From positions 1 to 6,448 of the forward strand of contig JAQBNJ010000538.1 of assembly GCA_028288645.1 (NCBI GenBank): a stretch of DNA of 6,448 nucleotides, read 5' to 3'. Shown piece after piece: positions 5,738 to 6,448 of the stretch. This DNA comes from Sediminibacterium sp. (GTDB lineage Bacteria; Bacteroidota; Bacteroidia; Chitinophagales; Chitinophagaceae). The translations under genes and the position numbers were made by a program. The notes under the pieces are model-generated. The model was given only the letters and a program-made list of their open reading frames with translations, was not told the origin of the DNA and did not search any database. The first letter of the stretch is position 1. Every line of letters begins with the position of its first letter.

Positions 5738-6358
5738 ATGGCTGCTGCTCATACTGATTATAATGATTCCGTTTTTATTAATTGTCCTTTTGATGACACC
5801 TACACACCCCTATTACAGGCCATTGTATATTCGATTTATCGATGCGGATTTATACCTCAATCTGCATTAGGCACTGATAACGCCGTTGACAACCGGCTTG
5901 ATAAAATTATCCGTTGTATTAAAAACTGCCGTTTCGGTATCCATGATCTTTCACGCATTGAACTGAATATGGCAGGATTCCCGCGATTTAATATGCCCTT
6001 TGAACTTGGTATCTTTTTCGGCGCGGAAAAACTGGGTGCTGTAAAGCAACGCAATAAAAGCGCACTTGTTTTTGAAAGGGTGAAATATACTTACCAGCAA
6101 TATATTTCCGATCTCAATGGAATTGATACCAAAGCGCACGGTGACGATCCGCTGAATGTGATCCGTCAGATTCGTAACTGGCTGTCAACCGAATCCAGGC
6201 GCACAACAATTCCCGGCCAGGCCAGACTGATTGCAGATTTTCAGGATTTTATTGTCAGTTACCCGGCTGTTGCAGCCGCTGCGGGCCTTGACCCCGCCAA
6301 CATGCCTTTTAATGACTTCTGCCTGATAGTGGAAGAAGATGTGCGAGTAAGGATATAA
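5738..6358 (+). CDS. Predicted nucleoside deoxyribosyltransferase/TIR-like fold protein, 206 aa
   Basis: No named gene is recognised, but the sequence has the marks of a Rossmannoid NDT/TIR-like nucleotide-binding domain. After a short lead, SVFINCPFDDTYTPLLQAI (11-29) looks like a first strand, phosphate or sugar loop and helix. CRFGIHDLSR (64-73) is a central strand ending in Asp-Leu-Ser. NMPFELGIFFGAEKLG (85-100) parallels the NPNVxYELGxAHALGK-type motif in which the Glu (here Glu89) is the usual catalytic or ribose-contacting residue. Then follow KSALVFE, ISDLNGIDTKAH (123-134) and a helical C-terminus (about 137-206). There is no signal peptide or membrane segment, so it is cytosolic. 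The start at 5738 lies just before the conserved strand and 6 bp after the 59-aa gene. It may hydrolyse or sense a nucleotide; relatives of this fold act both in nucleoside salvage and as NAD-cleaving or cyclic-nucleotide-sensing defence effectors. Which applies here cannot be told. Confidence 0.7.
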   Translation: MAAAHTDYNDSVFINCPFDDTYTPLLQAIVYSIYRCGFIPQSALGTDNAVDNRLDKIIRCIKNCRFGIHDLSRIELNMAGFPRFNMPFELGIFFGAEKLGAVKQRNKSALVFERVKYTYQQYISDLNGIDTKAHGDDPLNVIRQIRNWLSTESRRTTIPGQARLIADFQDFIVSYPAVAAAAGLDPANMPFNDFCLIVEEDVRVRI

Positions 6359-6380
6359 TATCCCTTCTCAGTCATTTTTT
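6345..6380 (+). terminator. Intrinsic-terminator-like hairpin overlapping the stop codon of the 206-aa gene
   Basis: GAG (6345-6347) and AAGGATA (6349-6355) pair with TATCC (6359-6363), TT (6365-6366) and CTC (6367-6369), with one-base bulges at 6348 and 6364. The loop is the stop codon TAA itself (6356-6358). Six T follow at 6375-6380 after a 5-nt gap (AGTCA), which is longer than ideal, so efficiency is uncertain. Confidence 0.4.
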
Positions 6381-6448
6381 ACCCGCCTGATCCTCCACCG
6401 GCAGAGGTCCGAAAATTTAAAAGTCATCCCGCGGTACACGAAATGACT

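Noticed and set aside
5622..5870. An 82-codon plus-strand frame with a membrane-segment-like stretch (VWLLLILIIMIPFLLIVLLM)
   Set aside because: It overlaps both cassette genes in another frame. The hydrophobic run is the out-of-frame reading of the conserved first strand of the 206-aa protein, which has the better evidence.

Overview
The window reads as chromosomal DNA of a member of the Bacteroidota, probably Chitinophagaceae or a close relative. Three things point there. Several starts are preceded by the Bacteroidota -7 promoter element TAnnTTTG. Strong Shine-Dalgarno sequences are mostly absent. The topoisomerase I lacks zinc ribbons and ends in short C-terminal repeats plus a Lys/Ala-rich tail. 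The family-level placement is inference.

Layout: (1) At the left edge (1-108, minus) is the N-terminus of a 2Fe-2S ferredoxin with its promoter. (2) The stretch 109-871 has no convincing gene and is packed with repeats: a short G/T-rich tract, a degenerate array with 21-bp period (about 236-624) that carries phased A-tracts in its left half, a mirror-symmetric cluster of four small palindromic units (625-819), and two 14/15-bp repeats (842-870). (3) A Rossmann-fold/DUF2520 protein (minus, 872-1657) and an alpha/beta hydrolase (plus, 1670-2539) are divergent, with only 12 bp between their start codons. (4) A 144-bp gap holds a candidate promoter and a hairpin with a T-run, followed by topA (2684-5275), DNA topoisomerase I. 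(5) A 276-bp gap ends in a promoter-like element embedded in an inverted repeat. It is followed by a two-gene unit: a 59-aa basic protein (5552-5731) and, 6 bp later, a 206-aa protein (5738-6358) with sequence features of the nucleoside deoxyribosyltransferase/TIR-like nucleotide-binding fold. A hairpin overlapping the last stop codon, followed by a T-run, probably ends this unit.

The ferredoxin, DUF2520 protein, hydrolase and topA look like ordinary housekeeping genes with no evident shared pathway. The least explained parts are the repeat block at 109-871 and the small two-gene cassette at 5516-6380. That cassette appears to be a self-contained transcription unit with its own operator-like dyad and terminator. 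A role in defence or nucleotide sensing is only a hypothesis.
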